Part shown: positions 32,499 to 44,813 of the stretch, one piece after another
Numbering within the stretch: the first letter of the stretch is position 1
How the letters are laid out: each line of letters starts with the position of its first letter
Origin: Catenaria anguillulae PL171
Taxonomy: Eukaryota; Blastocladiomycota; Blastocladiomycetes; Blastocladiales; Catenariaceae
NCBI GenBank assembly: GCA_002102555.1
Contig: MCFL01000099.1
Span: 18,895 to 82,894 of the forward strand
DNA: 64,000 bases
Direction of reading: 5' to 3'
Translations under genes and position numbers: made by a program
The notes under the pieces: model-generated
The model's database searches: none
Told to the model about the DNA's origin: nothing
The model's input: only the letters and a program-made list of their open reading frames with translations

Positions 32499-33356
32499 TC
32501 ATCTCGCTTTTGTCGACTTTGAACGGTCCAGAACCCGCAACACATGAGGGGCAACGACAAACACGGCCAGAGGTACAACAAGGACAAGGATGGCGATCAT
32601 GGGCAGCACGGTGGATTGAATGCCAACATAGACTGGCTCGTAAACTGCGAGCAGCAAAATGTGAGCAAGACGCAAGTCAGGTCGATTATGTTTCTGAAAT
32701 AAATGAAAAGTGTAGATACCAAGTCGGACATTGACACTGGCTGGAAGCTGGTGGGTCCACGAGCTGTTGGTTGATGTTGGGCGGGTGAAGGCATCCCAAA
32801 TTGCACGAACAAGGACAAAACGGCGGCAATGAGGGGGAGGGCATGTTGGTTCGTGTGGACCAGGTCGGTTGGGATGAGCAAAGAGCGCAATGTCGACATC
32901 AATTGGCGTCTGGATGCCCATGTTTCTGGCTCGTCAAGGTCATGATGGATACAAGGGTGCTGAGCGAAATCAGCGTACACTTGCAGGCCAAGACACTCGG
33001 ACCTCAGTCTCAACGCCGCCATCAATTGGCAATGACGAGGAGTCCGGACCTGCCAAGAGTTCAAACCAAACACCAGTACGGCTGTTCCACGCCGGTCGAT
33101 TTGGCAAATCCACAACTTGAAACGGTCGCTTCAACGAACTATCGACATGAACGTCCCAAATCCCTGTCACTGGGACCTGTGGCACGTCCACAACATTCCA
33201 CTTGTTGGGCGAGAGATGATGGCGGACATCCGGCGGTGCGGCATCCAGTGGCGACCAATCATTGAACGATCGTGGTATCCGCCGCATGACATTGTTGGCC
33301 AGCGTCGGGACAATGATCCCGAGTAACACGAAAAGGACGGTGCTGATGTCGTGCAT
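32499..33356 (-). CDS. Hypothetical type I membrane protein
   Basis: Three exons, 33356-32979, 32909-32720 and 32644-32499, fit in phase and encode 237 aa. The protein has a signal peptide (STVLFVLLGIIVPTLA), a luminal region of about 180 residues with conserved-looking strands (VVDVPQVPVTGIWDVHV, TGVWFELLAG, VDIALFAHPN), and one transmembrane helix (STVLPMIAILVLVVPLAVF) followed by a short basic tail. The layout suggests a small secretory-pathway membrane protein with its bulk in the lumen or outside. I do not recognise the family. Confidence 0.6.
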
Positions 33357-33700
33357 CGTGATTATGGGTCGCTTGGGAGTTGAGCGAACGTGCAGAGGGC
33401 CTTCGTCTGAAGTCGGATGGATGGATCAGACTGTCATGGAGCGCTGTGGTCCTGGGAGACAGCGACCAATTGCATAGAGTCGTTCATGGAGGAGGGTTCC
33501 TGTGACTTGATTCCTGTCTTTCGGCATTCGTGTTTTGCGTGTGCTGGCGTTGAGTCGGCCGTCCATCCTTCGTCAGTTATCTCCCTCACTTGTACTCAAA
33601 TCGTTAGGGAGCTCAACAACTTCACTCCAGCAACCACATCCCGTTCGACCTGGCTCCTCACGGTCACGACCCGCATTTCCTTGCCCTCATCTACAGCATC

Positions 33701-34400
33701 ATGTCAACGGCGACCTCAGCCCCATCAACTCCCGCACGTCGAGCGCTCTTCCCCGCTGCCCAATCCATATCGTCGGCCATTTCAAGCTTCGTAAACACAT
33801 TGCGAAAGAAGCGGATTCCAGTTCGAGCCGGTTCGCACAAGACTCTCCCAGTTGTACAGGCACCCAGCGTCAGTGTTCCCTCCCCGGCCGCATACTCATC
33901 GACGGAACCCGAGGTCATTGTGCCGCCGACCACATACGTTACGCTTGACTCTTCCGTATGTGTTCGCAGCAACTCGGACGGTGGTCGAACCGAGACAACA
34001 ATCGAATGGTGCGACAGCGCCATTGGCACCCGGGCACCGTCCATTGCAGACGAAGGTGATGTTCACGTTGACGTTGAAGCACCGCCAGCAGTGTCGGCCG
34101 TGCTGGATTGGCCTCTGACAGCACAGGTTCGTCCATCTTGCGTTTCTTCCACCAATCGATCCTGCGCATCGTCCTTGAAACGATCGCAAACGTCTGCCTT
34201 GGCCGCCACTGTTCGCATTTGAGACGTCGGATGTGCTCGTGTCTCACGCGTTGCTGCTCCGACTGGACCCGGCCCCATTTCACGCCAATCTCGCCGATCA
34301 CCGCCTTGCGAATGTTAGTGTCCCTGCAAGTTGCGGCCAACTTTGCTCGCGATCGCTATGGCGTCATGCCATGATACTTGTGCCTCATCCACTCAAATAG
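33701..34400 (+). CDS. Hypothetical protein, 200 aa
   Basis: Two exons, 33701-34126 and 34224-34400, joined in phase 0. The N-terminal part is Ser/Pro/Ala-rich with a basic patch (NTLRKKRIPVRAG). The downstream part includes DVLVSHALLLRLDPAPF and looks like a folded helical segment. The acceptor is a weak TTTGAG. The family is not recognised. Its upstream region (33357-33700) is shared with the divergent membrane-protein gene. Confidence 0.4.
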
Positions 34401-34594
34401 CGAGCAAACGCCCCTCCCTCTGCCTCGGTCGCAATGACTCTCTTCATGCAATGTAACTGACCGCAGACCAACGTCCTTGACGTCGCCTACATTATTGACA
34501 CCCATAAGCACCGATCCGGCCAGTCCTCGTCAGCAAGTCACGTATCCGCCCGCTCTTTGAAGTCGATATTGATTCCATCCCATTCGTGTCCAAC

Positions 34595-36150
34595 ATGCCA
34601 TCCGAATCCATCAAGATCTTTGCGGGCAACTCGCACCCCGAACTCGCCCAGTTGATTGCACGGTTTGTCGAGCGCATTTCTTGGTGGGCTCCGTCACGAA
34701 CGAATGATTCTGATGGACCGATCGTGTGTGTATCTCGTGTAGTCGTCTCGGGCTTCCGCTTGGCAAGTGTGTGGTGTCAAAGTATTCCAACGAGGAGACA
34801 AGTGTCACACTTGGCGAGTCGGTTCGCGATGCGGATGTGTTTTTGATTCAAACAGGGAGCGGAGGCACGCCACATGATTCCACCTGTTGACATTGTGCAA
34901 AGTACTGGTACATGATGCAGTTCTCACTCACTTGCCTCAATCAATCACCATAGAAATCAACGATCATTTGGTTCGCAACTCCCTTTGCTCCACTCGGCCG
35001 CAGATGGACATACCTGACATTCTTGTGCTTCGTCGACGCCTATGTTGCCTGTCGTATAGATGGTACCTTGCTTCGGCGTCCTTTCGGATTTGACCCTTGG
35101 CCACTCACTCACTCACCGTTCCACTCAATCCAACCCACAGGAAACCCTCATCATGATTAACGCGTGCAAGTTTGCGTCGGCTCGCCGAATCACCGCTGTC
35201 ATGCCCTGTTTCCCATACGCTCGCCAGGATAAGAAGGTGCGCCGGTGATTTGTGGCTGACTGGTATTGAAGCTATCCGTCTCACGTCCACTTTGCATCCT
35301 CTCGATAGGACAAGTCACGAGCCCCAATCAGCGCAAAGCTCGTTGCCAATATGCTGACCGTCGCAGGGTGCGTTCCCTCCACATTAGGCGCATCCAGTCC
35401 ATCCGAAGTTCCTGCACCGATCGCGGGCCTGTGAGCTAGCTGACCGAATGAATCCTACTACGTGCACGCTGGCAGATGCGACCATGTCATCACCATGGAC
35501 CTGCACGCGTCGCAAATCCAAGGTTTTTTCGACATTCCTGTCGACAACTTGTACGCGGAACCGTGCTCGCTCAAGTACATTCGGTCCAGCATTCCCGACT
35601 ACGAGTCCAAGGCCATCATTGTGTCACCCGATGCCGGAGGCGCAAAACGCGCCACGGCCATTGCCGACCGGCTCGGGATCGATTTTGCCTTGATTCACAA
35701 GGAGCGCAAGGTGGCCAATCAAGTCGCGAGGATGGTGCTTGTTGGAAGCGTCAAGGATAAGATTGCGATTCTTGTGGATGGCACGTTCCTCTGCCTATTG
35801 TTTCTCGCTTGCTTGCTGTTCGTAAGGATGACTCTGACACGTGCTTGTTACCAGACATGGCCGATACCTGCGGTACACTGGCCAAGGCCGCCGAAACGCT
35901 CGTGGCCAACGGCGCAGCCGCCGTGTACGCCATTGTCACACACGGCATTCTTTCGGGCAACGCTCTCGACATCATCAACAAATCGCCGTTGACCAAGGTG
36001 GTGGTCACCAACACGATTCCACACGCAGACAAGAAAGTCGTGTGCCCAAAGCTCGAGACGCTCGATGTGTCGGCGACATTTGCGGAAAGTGTGAGGCGCA
36101 CGCACAATGGCGAGTCCATTTCGTACTTGTTTACGCACGCCCCAGAGTAA
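34595..36150 (+). CDS. Ribose-phosphate pyrophosphokinase (PRPP synthetase)
   Basis: Seven exons, 34595-34662, 34743-34864, 34954-34970, 35141-35236, 35309-35367, 35476-35780 and 35855-36150, encode 320 aa, the usual family length. The enzyme makes PRPP from ribose 5-phosphate and ATP for nucleotide, His and Trp synthesis. Motifs are [76 protein letters not shown] and the PRPP loop [13 protein letters not shown]. Two of the six introns (34865-34953 and 35781-35854) begin with GC, not GT; without them the conserved frame cannot be kept. Exon 3 is only 17 nt. Confidence 0.93.
34865..34953 (+). other. GC-AG intron in PRPP synthetase
   Basis: The donor is G|GCACGC and the acceptor CCATAG. No GT in the region joins GSG to EINDHL in frame, while this GC donor does so exactly. 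Confidence 0.75.
35781..35854 (+). other. GC-AG intron in PRPP synthetase (second)
   Basis: The donor is G|GCACGT and the acceptor TACCAG. It restores the invariant ILVDDMADTCG motif. Confidence 0.85.
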
Positions 36151-36733
36151 AAGACTTGCGACTGCGGCCTGCTCGCGTGTGCTGGACCTTGGTGGACTCC
36201 GCCCGTTGGGTCCGGGGCAGTTGTATTTGTGTGATCTTTGCATTTTGACTCGTTCCTCCTTCATCACCCTACCCTGGTTCGTTGTTGATTAGTGTCGTAT
36301 TTTGTTCCATGTCACACATGTGTTGATAAATCGTGGCATTTCTTGTGTGAACTGCTATTTAACATGCTGCATCCCCCTTCCACAAAGGCTTTGACAACAG
36401 CTTTTCGTTGTTCAAGTTCGTGGAAAGCAAACACTGAACTATGGAATTGCAGTGTAGTATTTACCATTTAATAAACAAGTGACAAGCCCAGGCAAGCTAG
36501 GGGAAAGTGAGAGGAAGAAACAAATAAACAAGAGGGGTGTGAGAAGGGGAAAACAAGTACGCGCTACATGAAACAACGGGGGGAGCAAGCGAAGGGGATC
36601 TCGAAGGGCAGCAATCGAAGCTTCTTTTGACCATCAACCAGCTCAAATGTATACACACTGAAACAAGGGAGGCACACTCACTACAGCAAACGATGAAACA
36701 AGAGAAAAAAAAGCACTTGCAACAACTCAACGC
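36151..36733. other. Convergent intergenic region
   Basis: This holds the 3' UTRs of PRPP synthetase and Hsp70. The Hsp70 side (36480-36730) is purine-rich on the plus strand. No gene was recognised. Confidence 0.5.
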
Positions 36734-38728
36734 TTACTTGCGGCGACCACCACGAGCGTTCTTCTTGGCCTCCTGGGTGTAGAGGGCGTTGAAGACCTTC
36801 TGGACGGTGCGCTCCACCTTCTTCTTGCGGGCAACAAGGTCCTCCTTGGACGCATCCTTGTTGAGCTCGAGCCACTCCATGGCGTCCGAAAGCTCCTCAA
36901 TGATGGCATCGGGGTTCTTGAGCTTGAGGGCAACGTTGGCGTCCTGAAGCGTGTTCTCGACTTGGTAAATGTACTCCTCGAGCTGCTGCTTGGCCTCGAC
37001 ACGGGCAGTGTGGTCGGCATCCTGCTTCTTGAACTTCTCGGCCTCTTGGACAAGACGGTCAATCTCGTCGGCGTTGAGACGGCCAGCCTTGTTGGCAATG
37101 GTCACGTTGGCAGACAAGCCAGAGGTGCGCTCAATGGCAGTCACCTTGAGGAGACCGTTGGCGTCAATCTCGACAATGACCTCGAGCTCGGGGGTACCGC
37201 GGGGCGCGGGCGGGAGACCAGAGAGGGTGAACTCGCCGAGCAAGTTGTTGTCCTTGGTCATGGTGCGCTCACCTTCGTAGATTGGGAACTCGACCGTGGT
37301 TTGGTTGTCGTGGGTCGTGGTGAAGACACGCTTCTTGATGGTCGGGATCGGGGTGTTGCGGGGAACAACCACACCCATGATGCCACCCTCCATCTCGACA
37401 CCAATCGACAAGGGCACAACGTCGAGGAGCAACAAGTCCGAGGTGGCGGCCGAGGCGGTACCGGTAAGGACGGCGGCTTGGACAGCGGCACCGTAGGCAA
37501 CAGCCTCATCAGGGTTGATCGACTTGTTGAGCTCCTTGCCGTCAAAGAACTCGGTGAGGAGCGACTGGATCTTGGGGATACGGGTGGAACCGCCCACAAG
37601 GACAACATCATCAACGTCCTTCTTGTCAACCTTGGCGTCCTTGAGCACCTGCTTGACGGGGTCCATGGTCGAGTTGAAAGCAGCAGAGTTGATTTCCTCG
37701 AACTTGGCACGGGTGATGGTCGAGTAGAAGTCGACACCCTGGAAGAGCGAGTCGATTTCGACAGTGGCCTTGGCCAAGGTCGAGAGCGAACGCTTGGCGC
37801 GCTCACAAGCGGTGCGGAGACGACGGAGGGCACGCTTGTCGGTGGTCAAGTCCTTCTTGTGCTTGCGCTTGAACTCGGCGGCAAAGTGGTTGACGAGGGT
37901 GTTGTCGAAATCCTCACCACCCAAGTGGGTGTCACCAGCGGTCGACTTGACGGTGAAGACACCATCGGCAATCGAGAGGAGCGACACATCGAAGGTACCA
38001 CCGCCCAAATCGAAAATGAGCACAGTCTTGTCCTTCTTGTCCTCCTTGTTCTTCTTGTCCAAACCATAGGCAATGGCGGCAGCCGTGGGCTCGTTGATGA
38101 TACGGAGCACATCGAGGCCGGCAATGGAACCAGCATCCTTGGTGGCCTGACGCTGCGAGTCGTTGAAGTAGGCGGGCACGGTAACGACGGCCTTGGACAC
38201 GGATTGGCCAATCTTCATCTCGGCAATGTCACGCATCTTGGTCAAGACCATGGCCGAGATCTCCTGGGGGGAGAAGGTCTTGGTCTCGCCTTGGTACTCC
38301 GACTTGGATCAAGGGGGCACCGTTCGAGTCGACGACGGTGAAGGGCCAGTGGGCCATATCGCCTGGCAACCGAGTGGAACGAAGCGAGGACGAGCGATAG
38401 AGCGAGTGAGCGAGTGATGCGGGCATGACGAGCTCAAGAGTGCGGGGGAGAAACACAACATACCCTTGACCGAGGGCTCGTCAAAACGACGACCAATGAG
38501 ACGCTTGGCATCGAAGACGGTGTTGGTCGGGTTCATGGCGGCCTGGTTCTTGGCAGCGTCACCAATGAGACGCTCGGTCTCGGTGAAGGCAACGTACGAC
38601 GGGGTGGTACGGTTACCTTGCTCGTTGGCAATCACCTCGACACGGCCGTCGGGCGTCATGTAGGCCACGCACGAGTAGGTGGTGCCGAGATCGATACCGA
38701 TACCGCCGTTGAAAGCTTCAGTCGACAT
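36734..38728 (-). CDS. Cytosolic Hsp70 (Ssa/Ssb type) with one frame break
   Basis: Two exons, 38728-38464 and 38362-36734 (phase 1). The ATPase domain starts [13 protein letters not shown] and continues with [55 protein letters not shown] and [11 protein letters not shown]. The substrate-binding domain and lid follow. The second exon is one nucleotide too long: the frame changes inside the conserved [14 protein letters not shown] segment near 38299-38301, where one extra G on the coding strand would explain it. The C-terminus is basic ([10 protein letters not shown]) and lacks the EEVD tail of stress-type Ssa proteins, so it may be an Ssb-like ribosome-associated chaperone. No signal peptide or KDEL is present. 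Confidence 0.9.
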
Positions 38729-39114
38729 GGTGATGCTTGGAGATGGTTGGTGGGGGGGCTGGCAAGGAACTAAAGGTTGCACTGGTGCCAAAAGGGAGAG
38801 AGCAGTCTTGGGTGTGGGTGTGTTGTGCGTGTCGTCTGTGCCCAGCTTGCTGCCGTGTGTTTCTGGCTGCTGTTTGCACTCTGCTTGCTCGGCCCGTGAT
38901 TGGCCTCGGCTCGAGTTGCATTTGCTCATTCGTGCATCCAAAATGGGTGCGATCGGCGTGCACCTCACGTGCGCTGTTGCCATGCCCTGCATCTCTCTCG
39001 CGTGAATCACTTTGTCCACTGTTCGACGAGCTGCAGCTCGCCATGGCGCGACAAATCATCTCGGGAGATCCTCTGCTCGCCTGAACCCATGCATCTTCAC
39101 TTGAAGCAATCACC
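38729..39114. promoter_or_regulatory. Divergent promoter region of Hsp70 and Asn-rich gene
   Basis: The 386 bp between two divergent starts include an inverted CCAAT (ATTGG) near 38900. I found no convincing heat-shock element (alternating GAA/TTC pentamers). That, together with the absent EEVD, fits constitutive expression. Confidence 0.4.
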
Positions 39115-40093
<979 letters not shown>

Positions 40094-41194
40094 AACAGCA
40101 TCAGCCATCTCCGTTGCTCAGTTTGTCAATGTACATACTCGTGTGCTCTTGGCTTCCTGAGGTCAGGAATTCAACGGCAAGATCCCACGCGTTTATTGTT
40201 TCTTGACACGATCCATACGCTGCTGGTCGGGTACAAGATGAGCATTCAAGCGTTGAGACGAACCGGCCTTTCTGGTTACTCGTTCTTGGATGTGAGAGCC
40301 ATTCTGCCTGGCCCGCCGAGACGCTGTGAGAACTGGACATGCATGAGCTCGCACCCACAAAAACCAAGTCACTGACACCATTGCTGTATAGCCTAATGGA
40401 GGTTGACCACCAAATACTTGGCAGACGGATCGCAGGACGGAAAGCATAAAGCGAAACCATCACGTGCAATGAAAGCAGACAAAACGACAATGTAGCGTCT
40501 GCAAAGGACGCGTGTCGTTCGTGTCTCAAGGGCAAAAAAGCGATGTGTTGTAATGGGAATCCACTCGCGAAAGCACCTTCTCTCTATCTCTCTCTCTCTA
40601 CTGTCTGTCTTCAATCACCACAGCGAGGATCGGGGTACTTTTCCACCAGTGGAAAAATGAAGAAAAACACAATGCCTTGATCCATTTTTCCCCACGTTTC
40701 CTCACTTGGAAAAATTGAACTCATCTTTCTCCACTGTTCTTCCCTGCGAAATCTGACCCTGGTTTCGCTGTGCGCACGCCAAATCATCCCACTTGTCTCC
40801 GCTCCCGCCTACTCTGTGAAATCCAGCACCCCCTGCAATCCACACTCCTCACCCTTGCTTGCCGTTGACCGCCTGACCTTCTGCTACTTCGTTGCTCCGC
40901 CTATCATCTGCCTCTCCATCCCTTTCGGCCCCTCTCGTCAACGCATAAGGTCGTTTTGTGCTCGCCACCAAGAGCCAGCACCATTACCTTGCCCAAATGC
41001 ACCACGGATTGCCCGCCTCGGACGGCAACAGGTCATGTTCGCACCACCCGCCGCCGCATTTACATGCTTCGGGCCATCGGCTTTCACACTCATACGTACA
41101 CATGATACGTGGAGGCGTGCTGGTAGAAACTGTTGCGTGTGTGACCCATTCTTTGGGAAGATAAACAACAAAAGGACTACGTGTGGGCATACTG

Positions 41195-42045
41195 AGCGTG
41201 CTGCACAGATTGTTTCCCATTTCATCTCGGCGTTGATCCAACTTGATCTGCTTGCCTCTCTACGAGTCCATTCATTATCGTGACCGCGTGCAAGAGCGAA
41301 AAAACACCCCCTTTGAGTGTATGTTGTAATAGCCTCATTCAGCTTGTCGAAATCCAAATGGACTGGGCCTGGACGTCACCGCGTTGGCTAAGGTTACTGT
41401 CTGACGACACATCTCGCCTGTCCGTGATTCAGTTGGTTGCACGCACTCATCCTCGAACGTGCTCGTGCTTGTACTTTATCATTCTTCATTGGTACGTTTG
41501 CCTGGGATGCGGCGTACTGGTCAATGGGTTGGGCCCAGGGGCCAGAATGCGATCTGTTGGCTGAAGTGGGTTATCGCGGACGGCTGCGTTTCCCACAGAA
41601 TAACTCCCAAGTTCAACCAGAGCAGTGTGCCGTCGTTTGGTGGCCGCAAGATCTTTGTCTTTCACCGGTCATGGTACGCATGCATTCGCTTGCTGCGTAC
41701 TTGCCCTTTGGCGCACGCCGCACTTGCCCGCAGCTGGACCGACTTGGGGAGAGGGGGACGTGGCCAAATCAGCGGGCAGACGTTTAGCCTGAGTGGCGGC
41801 ATTGGCTTCGGGAAACACTCTTTGGCTAATCGTGGGACATGCTGTGATTCTGCATTTCCCACAGTCACTACCTGCAGCGTATCGGAGTTGCCGACTCGGT
41901 TTAGGAACTGCCAGTGGCAGTGCATGCCAAGTTTGGTCATCATGGTACGCTCCTACCCTGCATGTTTTTCGTTTCTTTGATTCTGGAGTGGGTGATGTTA
42001 TCTCGGCGTGTAATTTTGCACATTCTTTACGTTCCATTACAAGTC
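41195..42045 (+). repeat. Dispersed cassette repeat, copy 2
   Basis: This is the inverted partner of 705-1535. The clearest cassettes are 41599-41673 and 41865-41944. Each is preceded by GGCT-(A/G)A and GTGGG blocks ending TTTCCCACAG, and followed by GTACGC. A further GTACG boundary is at 41491. Spacing between GTACG boundaries (about 180 and 275 nt) is the same in both copies. The copy sits in the 2.3-kb space between the Asn-repeat gene and GTP cyclohydrolase II. Confidence 0.7.
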
Positions 42046-42324
42046 TGCGTGATGAGTTACAGTGAATGAACGATGGATCTCTGTAAATTCCCCATCAATC
42101 CATTCACGCACATTTGCCCTCTGCCTCTGGAGCAATTACATGAACCTGCTCCGGTCGAAACATGCTCAGAGCTCCAGTGTTTTGCATTCGACGTTCCCAA
42201 AATCACTTCGATTGTTCACGAGTATCAAAGTCATTGTCCGATGAGTTGACGACATGCAATGACATTCGCTTGCCAAAGACGGGCAGAAATGTATATGTGG
42301 CACTAGATGATACCCTAATGCGGG

Positions 42325-42371
42325 AAAAAAACAAAACAAAACAAAAGAAGAAAAAAAAAAAAAAAAAACAA
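42325..42371 (+). repeat. A-rich tract
   Basis: A run of A's with scattered C and G ends in about eighteen consecutive A's. It lies about 280 bp beyond the end of repeat copy 2 and just downstream of the GTP cyclohydrolase II stop. It could be a degraded poly(A) tail or a simple-sequence tract; copy 1 has no equivalent. Confidence 0.6.
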
Positions 42372-42408
42372 GTGCGTCCAGAGCTAACCCACAAAGCAAG
42401 ACCTGTGT

Positions 42409-44268
42409 TCATCCGCCATATGTCACGCCAACAGACGAAAACGCAATTGGTGTTGGCCCACCGCTCGACCCGGCGAGCGCTGCCGCCACTGGCCGCGGAC
42501 TCACCACTTTGAGCGTCTCCTTGTCTGCTGCACCCGCCACTGCCATACCAACAACCTCTCCATTGGCCGCCATTGCCGTGGATTGCGACTCGACCTGTGT
42601 GTGATCCTCCACCGCGGCTTCCCCATCACTTGCGCTCCCCAACAGCGACGATGCAGACATGCCCGCGACAGGCGACGCAGACAAGTCAATAATGTGGCGC
42701 ATGCGCTCCACTTTGGTCCTCAAATACGCTTCCATTTCGGGAAACACGGGCGCAGAGAGGGGCGACGGTCGCGACGCTGCCGAAGCAGAGCGGCCCGGAG
42801 GAGGCGATGCCGGCGACGTGCATGCCGAGTGCAAGCGCGCGTCCGAGCTCGACCGGTGCGTGGCCAACGGCGGTCTTTCCGACCCAGAACTGCCCTCTTC
42901 CCAGTCTGAGAAACTCGATCCGTCGTCGTCCACGTCGGCGGCCGCCGGATCCAAGGCATGTGTCGTGGGCCCTCCGTGGCAGCAAGCACCATGGTGGTGG
43001 GCCCCCGGCCAAGGCGTGAACGCGCGTTCGTTTTGGCTGTCGAACCCGCTCAGGGTCTCGTCGGCAATCGTCCTGTCCGCCAACGCCTTGCGGCCGCGGC
43101 CATTTCGCCGCGCGTCGGAATGAGCATATTCGGACGCCGATGCCGACGAAACGAGCACGGCATGCGGCTTGCCGGACAAGATGTGCGCAAGCCCGTGTGG
43201 CCGTGGTGCGGCTGTGCTGGTCGATGTCCAGTGTGTTGGAATCATGCCGACGCGATCAACGACCTGGATGCCAACTTTGGCAATCTGCTCCATCTTGTCT
43301 GGGTTGTTGGTCAGCAGTCGGACCTGGTGGATGCCAAGGTCGTCCAGGATGAGTGAAGCGACGTCGTAGGTGCGCAGGTCGGCGGGGTGGTTGAGTAGCA
43401 GGTTGGCTGTGACTGTGTCGTGGCCTTGGTCTTGGAGATTATAAGCACTGGTAAATGCCATTGGAGAAGAGAATGTGGCTTGTCAGGTCAGACCGCCGAC
43501 ATGGAGTGGGAGCCGAATGTGGACGTACCGAAGCTTTTCCAGCAATCCAATTCCACGGCCCTCCTGACGAAGATACACAATGACGCCGTTTCCCTCAACG
43601 CTCATCAATCTCATGGCTTCATCCAGCTGGTCGCCGCAGTCGCACCGCACGCTGCTGATAGTCTCGCCCGTAAAGCATTCAGAATGCAACCTGACCAATG
43701 GTGGCTCATGAACACTTGCGTTGTCCGCCCCCATCGCCGCTACGGCTGTCGCAGGCCGCGACGCATGTCGTGGATGCACCCTGGGCCCCGTCGATGCACT
43801 TGCCGGGTCGGCCACACTTGCGCCCCTCGTCAACCGATCGGCATCCGACTCGGCGTCGGCGTGCGGCAGGTCGAGCGTGCGCGACCGGATGCGTTGGCCA
43901 AACACTAGGGCAAGGTGCTCCTTGTTGTCGAGCGAGTTGTGGTAGAGGTGGACATACACGTCGGCGCCAAACCGGGTCGGAATGCGTGTGCGGACGAGAC
44001 ACCGCACGGTGGGCGTGGCGGACGTGGGTTGAGTGTGCGGGTGAAGACGGGCCATGGGTGCGGGTGACGAGGCGGGGGCGGATGGTGTGGGCGATGGAGC
44101 TTGCGGTGGTGAGGACATGGGCGTCGGTGGATGGAGCGTGCCAGTGGTGTTGTTGGGCGGCTCGGAGACAGACTTGGCCGGTGCGTGCAAGCCGAGGCAA
44201 GACTCGTGGTGGTGGTTGCTTGGGGTGCGTGGCGGAGACGGCGGTTGGATAAGGGGCTGCGACGACAT
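42409..44268 (-). CDS. RIB1: GTP cyclohydrolase II with C-terminal extension
   Basis: Two exons, 44268-43529 and 43447-42409 (phase 2), encode 592 aa. The enzyme opens GTP in the first step of riboflavin synthesis. The zinc site is Cys198, Cys209 and Cys211 ([17 protein letters not shown]). The active-site segment is [34 protein letters not shown], and [13 protein letters not shown] follows in the second exon. The start is the ATG at 44268; the frame upstream reaches only a TTG. The first 90 residues are Pro/Ser-rich, a Ser/Ala-rich loop interrupts the N-terminal half, and about 200 Ser/Ala-rich residues follow the catalytic domain. Typical fungal enzymes are 350-450 aa. Confidence 0.92.
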
Positions 44269-44813
44269 GAGTTGACTTGGGGCGCTATCGATTTTGGCGG
44301 CGGCCGGCGGCAGATCCTTCGGCCAAATGATTGGCAGAGGGAAACTCGGAAGAAGCAAATGCGGAATGCAGACAGACAGCGATGGGGTTGCAGCCGTCCG
44401 TGTATTTATCGTATCGATAGATTTTGGAGATGGAAACTCAACGAGTGTATTTACATGGAGTGCAAGTGCATGAGGGCGTGAGGGCGTGAGGGCGGGCGAT
44501 GGAGCGGACGGTTCGGGGGCAGAGGGAATGCTATGTACGGCGAGTTGAGGATTTATTCATGTACTGTATTGACTTGAATGAGAGGGCCGATCTCATGTCA
44601 TCCCATCGACGGCAGCCAAACACTGTTTGCATCACCTAAGCATGGGGTCGTGGCGCTGTCAGCTCCATGCTGATTTGTCACGCCGGCACACGTCGGCGTG
44701 ATTCACAGCAAGATTCCGTCACGTTCGCTCACAAGACAACACTTGGTTCCCCAAAGCAGGTGGAAATACTTACATGAGCATGTTGCATGCAAGAAACTGG
44801 ACATTAATCTACA

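Noticed and set aside
38729-39114. Heat-shock elements upstream of Hsp70
   Set aside because: No run of alternating GAA/TTC pentamers with correct spacing was found.
41459-41980. 173-aa protein in repeat copy 2
   Set aside because: The corresponding frame in copy 1 is interrupted and similarity jumps between frames, so no conserved protein is supported.
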